From Selaginella moellendorffii (taxonomy: Eukaryota > Streptophyta > Lycopodiopsida > Selaginellales > Selaginellaceae), in assembly GCF_000143415.4 (NCBI RefSeq), contig NW_003314280.1, positions 2,238,611-2,302,610 of the forward strand: a stretch of 64,000 bases of DNA, written 5' to 3'. The position numbers were made by a program, and so were the translations under genes. Positions 34,084-46,624 of this stretch are shown here, piece by piece (position 1 is the first letter of the stretch; the number at the start of each line of letters is the position of its first letter). Under the pieces are notes generated by a model that searched no databases, had not been told where the DNA came from, and was given only the letters and a program-made list of their open reading frames with translations.

Positions 34084-37000
34084 CTAGGAGTGCCGCAGCG
34101 GTTCTACGTTCCATATTTCCTCTGCATACTCGCGGATGGTTCTGTCAGTGCTGAACTGTCCACAACCGGCGGTGCTTAGAATGCTCATCTCGGCCCACCG
34201 CTTCTTGTCGACAAATGCTTTGTCAACAGCAGCCTGCGCAGAAGCACCGAGTGTTTAAGGCACGAGAGTTGTCAAACGGAGAGCGTACCTGAGCTTCCAA
34301 GTAAGATGGAAAATCATGGCCTAGCAAGTAATAGTCGTCCCCAGCTCCGTCAATGGTGTCACATAACGGTTGGAAGTACTCTGCATTGCCAAATACTCCT
34401 TTGCGAATCATGCTGAGCAGCAGCAAAATATCATGCTTAATTCGAATATAGAGAAAAGCAATAAGATACTGTACCCGACCACACGGCGAAACTCCAATAC
34501 AGGTTGAAAATCTTTTTGCCCGGTTCGCAGCTCTGGGATATCCTCTGCGCTGGGACCAAAGAGGAACTAGCCAGAGTGCAAAGTTAAGAGCCATGCAAAA
34601 TGATAAAAGAGTGACAAACCATATTTTCGCTTCCTAATTCTTCTTGAATTTCAACATTGGAGCCATCCTTGGTCCCTACAATGAGACAGCCGTTCATCGC
34701 AAACTTCATGTTTCCTGTGCCACATGCCTCACTCCCAGCAGTGCTGCCAGCCAAAGAAAATTGAACTGTCCGAGGCATTTCTCTAGAAAAAAAAGCTTAC
34801 CTGAGGTGCTGGGATATATCACTTGCAGGTATTACAAGTTCTGCCATTGAGACATTATAGTCTGGAATGAAAATCTGCGTGTGCCAAAAGTGATGATCGA
34901 TCGAACTTTTGGATTTCATACTTACTAGCTTCAATAGGTCTCCCACATCGGGGTCATTATTTAGCTTGTCGCCAACAGCATGGATCAATTTTATTATCCT
35001 TTTTGCATTTTCATAGCCAGGGGCCGCTTTTCCTCCAAGTATGCAAACGCGAGGCACAACCTTTTTTCTGTCTTCTGCTGTCATATTCTACAGCATAAAA
35101 GAGTAAGAATGTGCAAAATAGTGAACTAAAAACAATGCACCTTAATGCAATCGTAGCGATGGATGATGCCGATAACATTCAAAAATTGCCTCTTGTACTC
35201 GTGAATGCGTTTGATTTGAACGTCAAACATTGCATCGACATTCACCTGCAGCCGAGATGAGAGTCAATGGAAGTTAAAGTATCACCCACCTTTGCACCGC
35301 TGATTATTTGTATATAGGCTGCTAGCCTTGACTTATTTGATCTTCTCACCTACAAACCATGAGATAAGCCTTTACCAGAGGAGCTACCAAAAGATACCTT
35401 CATCCACTGCTCTTGAAGATTATAATCATTAGCGTGGAGACGAAGGCCCAAGAGCAAGTCCAGCTCTTTAAGCCAAGCTTCTGTTCCTAGCCACTTAGTG
35501 ATCAACTGACTTAGATCCGGATTGCTGCATGCCATCCATCTCCTCTGTTTTACAGTAAACGTCAACGGCAGGGCAAAACAAATGCGGAATTTACCTGGGT
35601 AACACCATTTGTTTTGCACTGAAATTTGTGTGGCCACATATCATGAAAGTCCTGATAACACTCCTCGTCACAGATAATTCGGAGATCCAAGGAATGTACC
35701 TTAAATAGTGACGATTTAATGAACTCGAAGTGGCTTTTTGACACTCCGTTCACGGTATGACAGCTTACAAGCGCCAAATTTGCCATACGCACATTCTGCA
35801 AGTGGAACACTTGATCAAAGTTTGTTGAAGACAGCGACGCTTACTTTCTTCTCGCCTTCCTCGATAATAGATAATCTAGACAGACGAACAAGATCATCGC
35901 CAAATTTTTTCTTCATTTCCTCCATAAAATAGAAATTGATGCGATAGATTATCTGCAACACGCACCATGAGAAAAACTCAACAAAGATTCCAAAGAAAGA
36001 CCTGCAAATGGCGTGGCAGAAGGTTCTCTAAAAGCTCTAAAGGCCACTTTTCCAATGCTTCGGGGAGGATTGCGTGATTTGTAAAAGAGAAAACTTTAGT
36101 GGTTATTTCCCATGACTTCACCCAATCTAGCTTCTCCTCATCCAAAAGTATCCTCATCAGTTCTGCCACGCCAATGATTGGATGTGTATCATTTAGCTGA
36201 AAGGCAACCTGACATTTGGACAATTTGTAAGTTAATCATTCATTTTACCAAGATACCAACCTTTTGAGGAAAAGCCTCAAAATCGCAATGAAAATCTTTA
36301 TATCTTCGTACTACATCTTGTAAAGAAGCTGATACCAGGAAAAATTGCTGTTTCAACCGGAGCTCTTTGCCCTGTAGCATGCGTTGAGTTTACGAAAGAA
36401 AAGCATAAAAAATACAACCTGATATGTCCTATCGTCTGGGTAAAGAATACTGCTGATCGTCTCAGCTCGCTGCTTACTAAGCACTGCATTCACATAGTCG
36501 CCAGTACTAAAAGAGTCCTGAAACGGGAAGAAATTAAAGATCAAAATGATAAAGTTTACATAGCCACCTACTAGTTCAAGTTCGCCACTTGGTTTTGCAG
36601 CCCAGAGCCGCAGATTTATGGTATTTTTTGTACCATACCCGGGGATTGGATTGTCGTAGGCAACAGCTTCAACCTGTTAATCTAGTTAGTCTCATCGGAG
36701 AGAAATCAATATCTGTTTACCGTTTCCCCAGATGTCCAAATATATGTTTTCTTATTGTTCTCTTGTATTTCGTCCACATGACCATAGAACTGCCGGAATT
36801 CGTCAGATTAGAGCCTCCGCTTAGCAGGACTTCGACTAACCTTTACAGGATATGTTGTATGAACTCGCTGAATTTCCCATGGATTACCAAAATTTAACCA
36901 GTAATCGGGATGCTCGAGTTGGAACCCATCCTGTATAGTCTGCCTAAACATACCATATTCATATCTTAAACCGTAACTGCCAGAAAAAACAGTACGCTGT

Positions 37001-38215
37001 TTCGCAGTTCTTGAAACTAATACGTGCTTACCCCCAAGCAGGATAGTCTAGAGTCGCAAGCGAGTCTAAAAAACAAGCAGCAAGCCGGCCGAGTCCACCA
37101 TTTCCAAGAGCAGCATCTCTCTCCTGCAAAAGAAGAACAAAAGACAAAGAAAACCTGAGAAACTCTGTAAAACACACACACTATATACCTGCTCGACCAA
37201 AATTTCTAAATCGAACCCGAGCTGTTTCAAAGCATCCGCATACTGTCCCTTGACCCCGATATTGATGATACTGTTTAGCAACGAACGACCTGATTGCATG
37301 CAAAGGTTGAGTCATAACGCTCAAGAAGGCGACCTTGAAGAGAATGCTCACCCATGAGGAACTCCATTGAAAGATAATATATCCTTTTGGGGTCCTTTTC
37401 TCTCATAAGTGAATGCGTATCGTTCCATCTCTCGATCAGCCGGTCCCGCACGCTATAGGCAGTGGCCTAGACATGGAGACACGCGTCAGCCACAAGGATA
37501 GGCACGAAAAATCGACAAAACCAATATCACTTACCTGGTATGCTTCGAAGTCATCAAACCGGAATCGTGATCTCGCCAGAGTATACTCGGAGTGATCCAC
37601 GATGTTTTTCTGGATGCTAAACGTATCGTTCTTCAAGTACTGATCCATGAGCTTGTACATTCGCTCCATCTTGTGCCTAAACCCCGGATCCGAGCTAGGA
37701 GCGCCTGGAACGTACGACCTGACGATGAAATCCATGAGCGATGTTGCAAGGTTGCTCTTCTCCGCGGCATCCAGCTTCTTGTCCCTGGCATTCTTTACCA
37801 AAATCTTGAGGAACTGCACAGAAACCCCGTCGTCCATGGCATTCTCTTCGAGCTGGACCGTCGCCTCGGCAACCTTGAATCCCAGATTCTTCACAAGGGC
37901 CACTGCTCCTTGCAACACATCCAATCCCTTGTTCTTGACGCGAGCGGCGAGGAGGCAATCGCTCTCCCAGAAAACCGCCACTTCCCCGGCGGCATCCGAC
38001 GCGATCGTCCCTACCTTGGAATCCAGAGCGGCAAATCTCCCACTGCCGCTCGCCCCAATCTGCGTCACCGATCGCTGCGCCGCGATATTTCCATGCCCGA
38101 GCGGTGGATTCTGCCATATCCGTGGATGATCCGGCGAGGCAATGCCGGCGCGCTTGCTCCCACAGCCGTGATGCCGCCATGGAAGAATCGCGGCGACGCT
38201 CGCCACCCGCGCCAT
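34084..38215 (-). CDS. Alpha-glucan (starch/glycogen) phosphorylase with long N-terminal extension
   Basis: Twenty-two exons reconstruct to 1003 aa: 37535-38215, 37352-37466, 37189-37289, 37032-37123, 36841-36976, 36721-36789, 36572-36673, 36419-36517, 36261-36371, 36002-36208, 35845-35952, 35700-35795, 35595-35651, 35398-35544, 35290-35349, 35141-35245, 34926-35087, 34801-34874, 34620-34743, 34475-34566, 34289-34412, 34084-34233. It releases glucose-1-phosphate from alpha-1,4-glucan. Core motifs: [50 protein letters not shown], and the PLP-site block [14 protein letters not shown]. Residues 1-60 look like a transit peptide. Residues ~70-170 form an extra domain of alternating strands and helices. 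The sequence before the core ([16 protein letters not shown]) resembles algal/fungal-type enzymes more than seed-plant PHS1/PHS2, and the seed-plant plastid L80 insertion is absent. Confidence 0.92.
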
Positions 38216-38305
38216 AGCCAGAGAGCTCCCTTTGCCACACTACCTAGACTACTCGATACACATGACAATGAGAAGCCACAAACTCCCCTAGCAAATATAT
38301 GTCGC

Positions 38306-39898
38306 TCATGGCAATTGTACACGAACCATGTTTCTATCACAGCCATACGTTTTGAGGCCCGAGTCATTCTTATAGATGTTCATGAAGAGCTCCTCCTCGC
38401 CGGGATTTGGATCATCCTTGGCCTTGGCTGCCGCATCGTCAACTTCTTGCTTGATTTCCTTGTCCACTGCCTTGAATTCCTCCTCTCTCATCACATTCTC
38501 CTGTGAAAGAAGAACAAATGAAGAGTGAGTGAAAACTGAGGAAGACTTTCAGTGCTTGCGAGCTCAACTTACTTTAATCATAAGTTTCTTGATGCGCTCG
38601 ATCGGGTCGCGCTCCTGACGAACTCCCTGAATCTCGTTTCGTGTCCTGTAAGTGCTGCCGGGATCCGACATGCTGTGGCCGTGGTATCTGTACGTGTCCG
38701 CCTCCAAAACAATGGGACCCTGGAGAGGAAGCACTAAAAGATCTCGAAGAAGAACCAAGAAGAAAAAAAGAAAGCTCTACCTTTCCAGACAGGCAGTGCT
38801 CTTTGGCGAATCTCGTAGCTTCTTTTACAGCAAAAGCATCCATCCCGTCAACCTGCGATTCCAGTTGAGTGTTCAAGTACAAAAAATCAAAGCCCCTCGG
38901 TACCTTTATCCCAGGAATGTAAGAAACACGGTCATAGAACGTAGTCTTTTTCGAAGCTCGCCACTCGGCTGTTCCCATTCCATACTGCAAACCGAGGGAA
39001 AAGAAGAAACGCTAATGAAAAGTACGAGCTTCACTTACGTGATTGTTCTCGACGAGAAAGATAAGCGGCAAATCCCACAGCCCGGCCATGTTCTTCGCTT
39101 CAAACAATTGTCCCTAAGCACACACTACGCTTTGAGACCAAGCAAAGAGGCAATGCTCACAAACCTGATTACCTGCACCATCACCGTAGATGGCCATCGC
39201 AACGTTGTTCTTCTTCTCGTACTTATTTGCAAATGCCAAACCGGCACCGAGCGGTCCCGTGGTTCCCACAATCCCCCATCCTCCATAGAAATTATTGGAA
39301 GGCTTGTAGAGATGCATAGACCCTCCTTTCCCTCGAGCACACCCTGTAGATCTTCCCATGAGCTCGGCAAAACATTCCTGGAAGAAAAAAAAAAGAAATT
39401 TTCAGCTCCTTTCGTTGAAACCATCCTAAAACTGAGAAACTCACTTACGTGCACAGTTCCTCCTCGTCCGAGAAATGTAGCGTGATCTCTGTAAGCCGTG
39501 ATCACGGTGTCCTCGTACGTCAAAGCTGCCTCCATCCCTATAGTGACCGCTTCTTGGCCATCGTAGAGATGGCAAAATCCCCGGACGAGCTGGGACTTGA
39601 AGAGCTGGCGCCGAAAAATCGATCAATCTTCTTCCCCTGGAGATAACCGAAAAGAAAATCCCTATACCTTGTCCGCAGTGATCTCCATTCGCCGGATCCG
39701 AAACATATCCCTGTACATCTTGACCAGCTCCTCTCTGCTCGTGACGGACTCCCGCGCGGGGCCTTCCTGGAGGAGATGGAGCTGGAATGGCACCGGAATT
39801 TCGACATTGATCGCGTCTGGCGCTTGAGCGGCGGCGGCCTGGCGGGGCTGCGATGCAAAGAGGCGCCGGGCGAGCGATCCGACGGTGGATCTCGTCAT
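38306..39898 (-). CDS. Pyruvate dehydrogenase E1 component subunit alpha, mitochondrial
   Basis: Eight exons give 389 aa: 39668-39898, 39449-39604, 39165-39377, 39039-39113, 38904-38984, 38781-38852, 38573-38719, 38306-38500. With E1-beta it decarboxylates pyruvate using thiamine diphosphate, feeding acetyl-CoA to the TCA cycle. The N-terminus ([16 protein letters not shown]) is a typical mitochondrial presequence. The thiamine diphosphate motif runs from GDGAGNQG to VENNHYGMGT. The phosphorylation loop [14 protein letters not shown], regulated by PDH kinase in this family, is intact. Length is normal for plant mitochondrial forms, while plastid forms differ in the presequence. It starts about 90 bp from the end of the phosphorylase gene, same strand. 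Confidence 0.95.
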
Positions 39899-40197
39899 GG
39901 ATCACGGATAGAGGGGAAATGCAATACCTTGTCACACCACGCCCGCAAAATCCATCGCCAGAAGCCCCTGACACGGGACTGCATAGCATGCTTGCCACGT
40001 AGTAGCCCAAAAACCCTAGGAAAGTGTCTTGGAGAATATTCTCAAAGTCAAAGGCTAAAGGTAATTTCAATTATACAGTTTTTAGGGTTCTAGCAGGAGA
40101 ATATTCTTATTGTAAAGTTAAAAGGCCTTTAATTTGGTTTATTATCTGAAAGGTAATGTCAAATGTTTTAGGGTTCTAGCATTTCTTCACTCGAGGA

Positions 40198-40896
40198 TCA
40201 CGAGCAGAACAAGCGACTAAAGAGGTGATCGTGACAAGCCTGTGCGGTGTCCAAGAGAGGCGAGACCTGGCAAGCGTCCTCCACACCCCTGTCCGCGCAT
40301 TTCCTCACCACGGCCTCGCCAAATCCTCGCAAGCTCTGCTGCATCGCCGCGGCTTGCAGCGGCCCGACCAGATTCAACCGGGTTGCCGCCGACAGCACGT
40401 CCCTCAGCGTCAGGTAGAGGTAAGCTCGCTGGCAAGTGAGCGCGTCCAGCTTGAGCAGCCCACACACGATCCCAAACACGCCGGCGTGGTGGCCGGAAGC
40501 TCGCCCCGCTCGGACCACCCCTCGCAGCTCTCCCAGCTCCGCAAGATCGGGGTACACTGTAGCCGCGGTCCTCAGCAGCGCGGACCCCTGGCTCGACGAC
40601 GCTCGTCTCGCGACGTGGTTGCTCAGCGTCGCGTTGAGCAGCCGGTCCAGCTCGATCCATCCGGCCACGTCCGGTAGCTTGAAGCTCGCTGAGACGAACG
40701 GCAGCAGCAGCGATCCCGAGTTCTCGAGCGTTGACTTGATGAAAGTGTCGAGGGACTTGGAGTCGCTAACGAGTCCCGCCTGGACTGCTGCCTCGAGACC
40801 GTAAGAATGCGCGAAGCCGCCGGTTGGAAAGAACGAGTCGACCAATTGCCATACTACCCAGTCGGACCCCTGTGACTTCTTCGCTGGGAGATCCAT
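40198..40896 (-). CDS. UREF: Urease accessory protein UreF
   Basis: Frame of 232 aa from the ATG at 40896 (MDLPAKKS). The frame stays open upstream to 41043, but that stretch contains a good donor (cacg|gtgagag) and acceptor (ctcttgcag), and the spliced product is out of frame, so I read it as a 5' UTR with an intron. UreF works with UreD and UreG to load nickel into urease. The hallmark LVDSFFPTGGFAHSYGLEAAVQ is at residues ~18-39, ASGHHAGVFG in the middle, and a helical body fits the family. Length is close to other plant UreF proteins. Confidence 0.9.
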   Translation of the reverse strand: MDLPAKKSQGSDWVVWQLVDSFFPTGGFAHSYGLEAAVQAGLVSDSKSLDTFIKSTLENSGSLLLPFVSASFKLPDVAGWIELDRLLNATLSNHVARRASSSQGSALLRTAATVYPDLAELGELRGVVRAGRASGHHAGVFGIVCGLLKLDALTCQRAYLYLTLRDVLSAATRLNLVGPLQAAAMQQSLRGFGEAVVRKCADRGVEDACQVSPLLDTAQACHDHLFSRLFCS

Positions 40897-41099
40897 ACGA
40901 AAAGCTAGACCCTGCAAGAGTAGCGCCCTAGCTAAGTTAGCAACAGCATGAATGAAATCGAAAAAACTCTCACCGTGCACTGCGTCACCGAGGGTCTTGA
41001 AAGCTTCATCGATTCGCTCACACCATGAGAGCCTACGACTCAAATGTGTATAAAAAAGAATTAGAACATATCAAAACTTGCAAGTCCCTGTGCACGTAA

Positions 41100-43274
41100 T
41101 CAGTAAGATCTGGAACCGAAAAAATCAACAACCTTGGCCGTTGGTTGTATGACCCGTTGGGGCCGCTCGCCTTTGCTTGCTGCCTGCTGCTGCTTCGCCA
41201 AGCTTTTCCTTGGAGACGCTTTGAGCTTTACTAGCTGTCTCAGGATTTGATGTCTTTTAGTAATTACCACCTCGGAGGAATTACCTGAAGCTGATGCCGG
41301 GGAGAGCTTGCCCACAAACTGCCTGGTTAGACGGGAGGCCGATACTTGCAGGTTGGGTTTGCTAGCCTTCTCAATTAGTCTCTTCGCCTTGTTCACCTTA
41401 CTAGTGACTTTGCTATGGTTCTTGGTATCGGCGTTTCTCTTTTGCCTCTTTGCCTTGCGGTTCTCTTCCCTCTTTCTTTGAGCTTCACTTTCCTCAAGAA
41501 TAACGTCTATGAGTTTCCTCATTTTGTGGTTGGGTGATGGGCCGGTTTCACCATTGTCTGCATTGTTTTCAAGGTCAGGCCCGGGACTTGCTGCTTCCTG
41601 CCACCGGTTACGCAGATTGTTATAACGAATCTACTACGCACGCATTTACCTTTTCCATTTGATCTTTCCGCAGGATCCACCTGTTCCCTTGCCACAGTAA
41701 CGAAGGCCTTACATCGCAGGACTTCACACTGTCCAGGGCACCTTCACCTGTAACATTGACAAATTTACGTTTGACCAGGAACTCCGAGACTTACTTGAAT
41801 AGAAGACGATCAATTCGTCGTCGCCAGCCCAAACAACAAGCCCTTCTCTCCAACTGGGCATAGTAGCGCGTTAGTCTGTCTGCATCGGGAAATAGAATTT
41901 CATACTCACGCATGCCCATCTCGAACATCTATGCGATCCCCAGCAGTCCAAACTTTAGGTGCCTCGTCATGAGTCTCATTCAGATCGAAAGTAGGATATG
42001 GACACCGGAGTCTCGGATGTTCAAAAGATGTCGAGCGGCTAGGCTCAATGTGTAGCCATTCCGTAACATGATTCTTACCTGCAACGTTTTTCACTCAGTT
42101 ACAAGGTAACAAAATATTGAGCTAAACTTACTATCATCTACAAGCTCGTGGTACGCAACGAGTACCATTCCGTCTTTAACAGTTATAATCTTAGCAGTCA
42201 GCCATCCTTCAGGATGACCTGACTTGACCTGAAAGTGGAATGTGAGATTGTAGAAGAAAGGAAGACGACGAAAAAACAAACCTCTACATTCACCCCTTCG
42301 GTCAGCATAGATGAATCCACCTGAGTAGCTAGTTGATTCTGCCGGTTCATTGTCCGAAATTCCGAACTGCCGATTGCGAGAGCAATCTGGGCTTGTGAAA
42401 CGGCCTTCAAAACCACACACGAAATTTCTTCGTAGTCCAACGGGTTAGAGTCCGGTTGCTGCTGGTATCTGTCCCCTGCTGGATGACCAGTTGCAGCCTG
42501 GGATGCGGCTTCATAGGCCAGAGCCGCGGCCGCAGCAGCTGCCTTGGCAGCCGACACTGCTGCTTCGAAGGCAACAGTGACAGAAGCCAGTAGACCCTGA
42601 CCGTCATCCTGCTTTTGAAAGAGCGGACGAAGTGTCTTTCTGTGTTCTAAAATCGATGTCACCATGGACTGCGCATTCTCGAGTTCCTGTCTGACTTGAC
42701 CAATATCCAGTTCCTCTGCATCGTCGTCTTGGTGAGAATCAGACAGCCTCGACTTTTTCCTTTTCCTTGCACCTTGTAAACCATCTTCTTCCTCAGTCTG
42801 GAATGCTGCCGGGTGCAATGCCGTAAGTGAGGATCGCGTGGCTGTCGGCATGCTCTCCACAAGCCGGGGCGTGGTGCTTTGAGCATTGCCTTCCGCATCA
42901 GGATCTGTGGCAGCATCACCATCTTGAGCCGCAGTTTCCTCCCGAGCTTTTATCGAGGCAGTATGCCAAGCCTTCTCCCATATATGTCGTCCCTCGTTCC
43001 ACGAATCTTGTTCCAATCCTGTGATAGTGAAGTCAAACTCAAACACCTAACAAAAAGAATCTGCAACATACCCGTTGATGTATCTGAAAAAGCTCCGACC
43101 ATCAATGGTTCCTCTGGAACAGTTCCTTGCCTGGAGAGAACATTCTTAGCTACTCTCTCGCAAAGAAAAAATAAAACTTTCTCAAACTTACAGGAGGCGA
43201 CCGAACACCAAAATCTGCGCCCGTAGCTGGACTTGCTGGAGCTCATTCATCACAGATTCACTCGAGACCGCCAT
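41100..43274 (-). CDS. Agenet (Tudor-like) domain protein, G2484-1-like
   Basis: Eight exons give 599 aa: 43192-43274, 43072-43130, 42282-43018, 42132-42228, 41910-42078, 41795-41853, 41650-41747, 41100-41597. The N-terminus ELQQVQLRAQILVFG and QGTVPEEPLMVGAF match the conserved block of the plant G2484-1 protein group. An Ala-rich helical stretch (residues ~215-255) follows. Then comes a tandem Agenet region: EGWLTAKIITVKDGMVLVAY with TEWLHIEPSR, then WTAGDRIDVRDGHAWREG with DVRPSLLWQGNRW. The C-terminal ~150 residues are strongly basic. Agenet domains bind modified histone tails or other methylated ligands, so a nuclear chromatin role is likely but the ligand is unknown. Confidence 0.85.
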
Positions 43275-43679
43275 TGCGTGGGCAAAGAACTCAAACGTCG
43301 ACAAGGCGCTTGTCAAAGATTCGCCTCTGAGTCACATACCCGAATTTCTCACTCCATTCGCCCGTAATTCGACCTCTCGGCGCCTCCATCCATCGTCTTC
43401 CGGGGAAATCTTTGCCCGCAGCACCAGCCGGCGCCCGCCGACGCTCCCGCGCGGCGGCAATCACCCTGCATTCCCTAGAAACCCTAGCGCGAAGAGCCAA
43501 ACCCCTGGAGTGACAGTGAAAGAAGAAAAAAGTGAAATTATAGACGTGTGCTGCCAGCCGTTGGATTCACAACAGCCGGGCCGTTCAATCTGGCGCATTG
43601 GATATCACTGTCGGACGGCGGACATTTGAAACAGAAAAACGTTAGCGAGGGAAAAAAATAGTCCGTCCTCTCCTCGGCT

Positions 43680-46610
43680 TTATTCGAAGATTAATCTTTG
43701 GCTTTGTACGAGATTGGCGTACATTCCTCCACTTCTGGCCTGGAGCTCTGCGTGTTTGCCGAGCTCAACTATGGAGCCATTGGAGCACACGGCGATTTGA
43801 TCGGCCGCTTGGACTGTGCTGAGCCTGTGAGCGATCACAAGAGTAGTTCTTCCCTGTGTCATAGATCAAGAAAAAAACAGCTTGAGAAGCGATAAAAGCA
43901 TAGCTTTTGTTACCTTCATCAATCGGTTTAGAGCATCCTGAACCAGCTTTTCACTGACGCTGTCTAAAGCACTCGTAGCCTGCAAGAAAGGAGAAAAGGG
44001 GGTCATGCTTGATGATCACTTAAGCTAACCTCGTCGAGAATCAAAAGGGGAGAGTTTTTAAGCAAGGCTCTTGCAATCGCTATCCGCTGTGTGAGGTATC
44101 ACCTCGAAGAGTTTAATAAAAATACTGCGAGGAGTTACCTGTCTCTGACCACCGCTTAATAGGCTTCCCCGTTCACCAACAAGAGTTTCATAGCCCTGCG
44201 AATGTAAACTGTGATAACGAGAGAGTAGAGAGACTTGATCACTTTTACCTGTGGCAGCTTTACGATGAATTCGTGTGCGTTCGCTGCTTTTGCTGCTGCA
44301 ACAATCTGCTCCTCTGGTACATCGTCGTTTGGCAAGCCATAAGCAATGTTCTCAGCTACAGAAACCGCAAACAAAACAGGCTCCTGAAAAAGCAACGAAG
44401 AATCCCAGCGTCAGTTTCCTGTCACGCAAATATAAAGACAAAATGGCACCAACCTGATTCACGATCGATACGGCGCTCGCCCACTCCGTTTTGTCGAACA
44501 AGCGAACATCTTTTTGAGCGAGCGTTATTCTCCCTTTACTTGGCTGTCAGAAGATGGATGCGAACAATCAGATGCACGCAAGAACATCATTGAGTACTGG
44601 CCTCATAAAACCGAGCAAGTAGCTGCACAATGGTGCTTTTCCCCGCACCACTGGATCCCACAAGAGCTGTTACTGTCCCCTGCTTCAATCGTAAAGATAT
44701 TCCTCTCAAGACTGCGACGTCAGGTCGCATTGGGTATGAAAAGTGAACATCTGCATCACCAATTCTTTCAGCTTATACTAAAAGAAAAGCTCATGAGAGA
44801 AAGGTACCTTCCAAGACGACATCTCCAGACCAGGCAAGCTTACAAACACCTTCTGAAGGCCTCTTTAAATCCCCCAAGCCCCTAGCAAGTAAGTCGTCGG
44901 CGCCTGATTTCGAAACGACCGAGTTGACGTGATCAACGGAAGCTAGCATGTTTCTCATGTCCGCAAGAGTATTCACGAGACCTTGAACCTGACAGTACAA
45001 AGCAGTCGCTATATGCTCAAAGAAGGTTGATCAAGGGAACTTACAGCAAAAGTTAACGTGAACGTGTACCCAATGAATGACACCATCTTCCCGACAGCGA
45101 GGTCGCCCTGAGACAACAGCTGACTTCAATGAAAAAAATATTCTCATCAGTCAGCTCACTGATTGAACTTTCATTCCACCAAGAATGTAGAGCGTCATTA
45201 GTGAAATGTAGATGGCAATGCGTGTCCACGACTCGTTCGCAGATTTAAGCCACCCCAGCCTGTTTCCACTTTCTTTATACGCCAGCACCTAAAAGAACCA
45301 GGATAAGCATCCATTGCACGAGATGACAAAATGTAGATCTTGCCTGCCTTTCGAACAAGGACATTTGTCTCCGTTCGCCTCCAAAAGATCTCACCTACAT
45401 CCTGTAATCAGCCTTCTAGGAGAACAAAAAAAACCATTGAGTCCTAGCACTTACAGTTCGTATAGCAGAAAATGTTTCATTCCCGGTATTCATTATACGG
45501 CTTTGGGCTTCGCCATGCGCCTTAAAAACAGGTAAAGTAGTCCGCTTGTAGACAGCTGAGATAAACGCATTAACACACACTCAGGAACAATCCACTTACG
45601 TACCCACAGATACTGATATCGAAAGCATGAGCAGTCCGAGAATCGGTGCTAGCTCTCGAGAAAGAAAGAACAATATCACAAGTGTTCCTAGCGTCTGCAT
45701 CCAGAAGAAACGCATGACAAGTTTTACAAACACAAACGTAAGACATGCTTGCCTCTGACAGCGCTCGAAAGCCACGATCCCTGGAAATGTTTTCGTTGAT
45801 TATGTCCTTGATCGAACCAAGGTCCGTGGAAAGTAAAGAGGTAAGCTCTCCAACCTACTGCAAACGTAGAATTTACGTCTAGAACACATCTCAAAGCTTC
45901 CGTAGAATACCTTATGCCGATCATAGAACTCAATCTGATTAAGGAACCATCAATCACCACGAGGAAAAGTAAGAAAAAACTAGCTTTTCATTACCCGTTG
46001 CACGAGAAGCCGTCGAAAGAGCTGCGAGCGAAGTTTTGCCATGACGTTCTCCCAGGCAGCGATCATATTAGTCACGAATACCACGGTTAAAACGGGCTCG
46101 AGCACGTAGACGAGAGCCAGCATTCGCAAAACTTTCCAGAGAGGTTGCGATCGCCTCCCAATGAGTGTCTCAAAAAACGCTCCTAGAGAAAAAAATTATG
46201 TGAGCCTTAGCTAGAACAAAGAAGAAAACGAGCTCTTCCACCAAAACAAAGAACTTACCAGAGAAGATGGGCATGGTGAGAGTACACGACGAGCATCCTA
46301 GCAGCGCGACGAACGAGACGAATAGCCGGAGCCTCTCCTTCCACAAGAGCCCAGCGACGAGATTCGCAGTAATCACCGGCTGCCCGCCCGCTGGAACCAC
46401 GTCCAAATCCTCGTCGCTGCCGCGGATGAATCTCGCGGCGACCGCATCCTTCCGCGAGCAGGAAATCCTTGACCGGGAGTGAGCCGCCGAGCAAAGGAAT
46501 CGTGGAGCACACGAAATCCAGGGGGAGGAAGGAGAAATAAAACTGCTAGATCGTCGAGGCAGCGATGCTGCCAGCAAAGGAGCCCCAGCCGCGAGGGAGG
46601 AGTAAGCCAT
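43680..46610 (-). CDS. ABCB28: Half-size ABC transporter, B subfamily, plastid-targeted (ABCB28-like)
   Basis: Seventeen exons give 673 aa: 46259-46610, 45995-46182, 45911-45934, 45753-45854, 45604-45694, 45455-45555, 45344-45394, 45160-45288, 45045-45119, 44808-44988, 44602-44750, 44454-44543, 44249-44383, 44139-44195, 44030-44086, 43914-43979, 43680-43853. A Ser/Arg-rich transit peptide precedes one six-helix membrane domain and one nucleotide-binding domain. Walker A is GSSGAGKST, the signature LLSGGQRQR, Walker B LLILDE, and the switch AHRLSTV. Wording closely follows Arabidopsis ABCB28 ([22 protein letters not shown]-terminal RLIFE). Three introns (45695-45752, 45289-45343, 44544-44601) need GC rather than GT donors. 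It would work as a dimer in the plastid envelope; substrate unknown. Confidence 0.93.
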
Positions 46611-46624
46611 CGCTATCTAAAACC

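Noticed and set aside
37592-38506. 304-codon plus-strand frame over the phosphorylase first exon
   Set aside because: Shadow of the minus-strand transit peptide and N-terminal domain; no recognisable protein and it runs into the PDH E1-alpha gene.
40897-41043. Upstream extension of UreF to an earlier ATG
   Set aside because: Contains good splice sites whose use would break the frame, and residues unlike other UreF N-termini; treated as leader.
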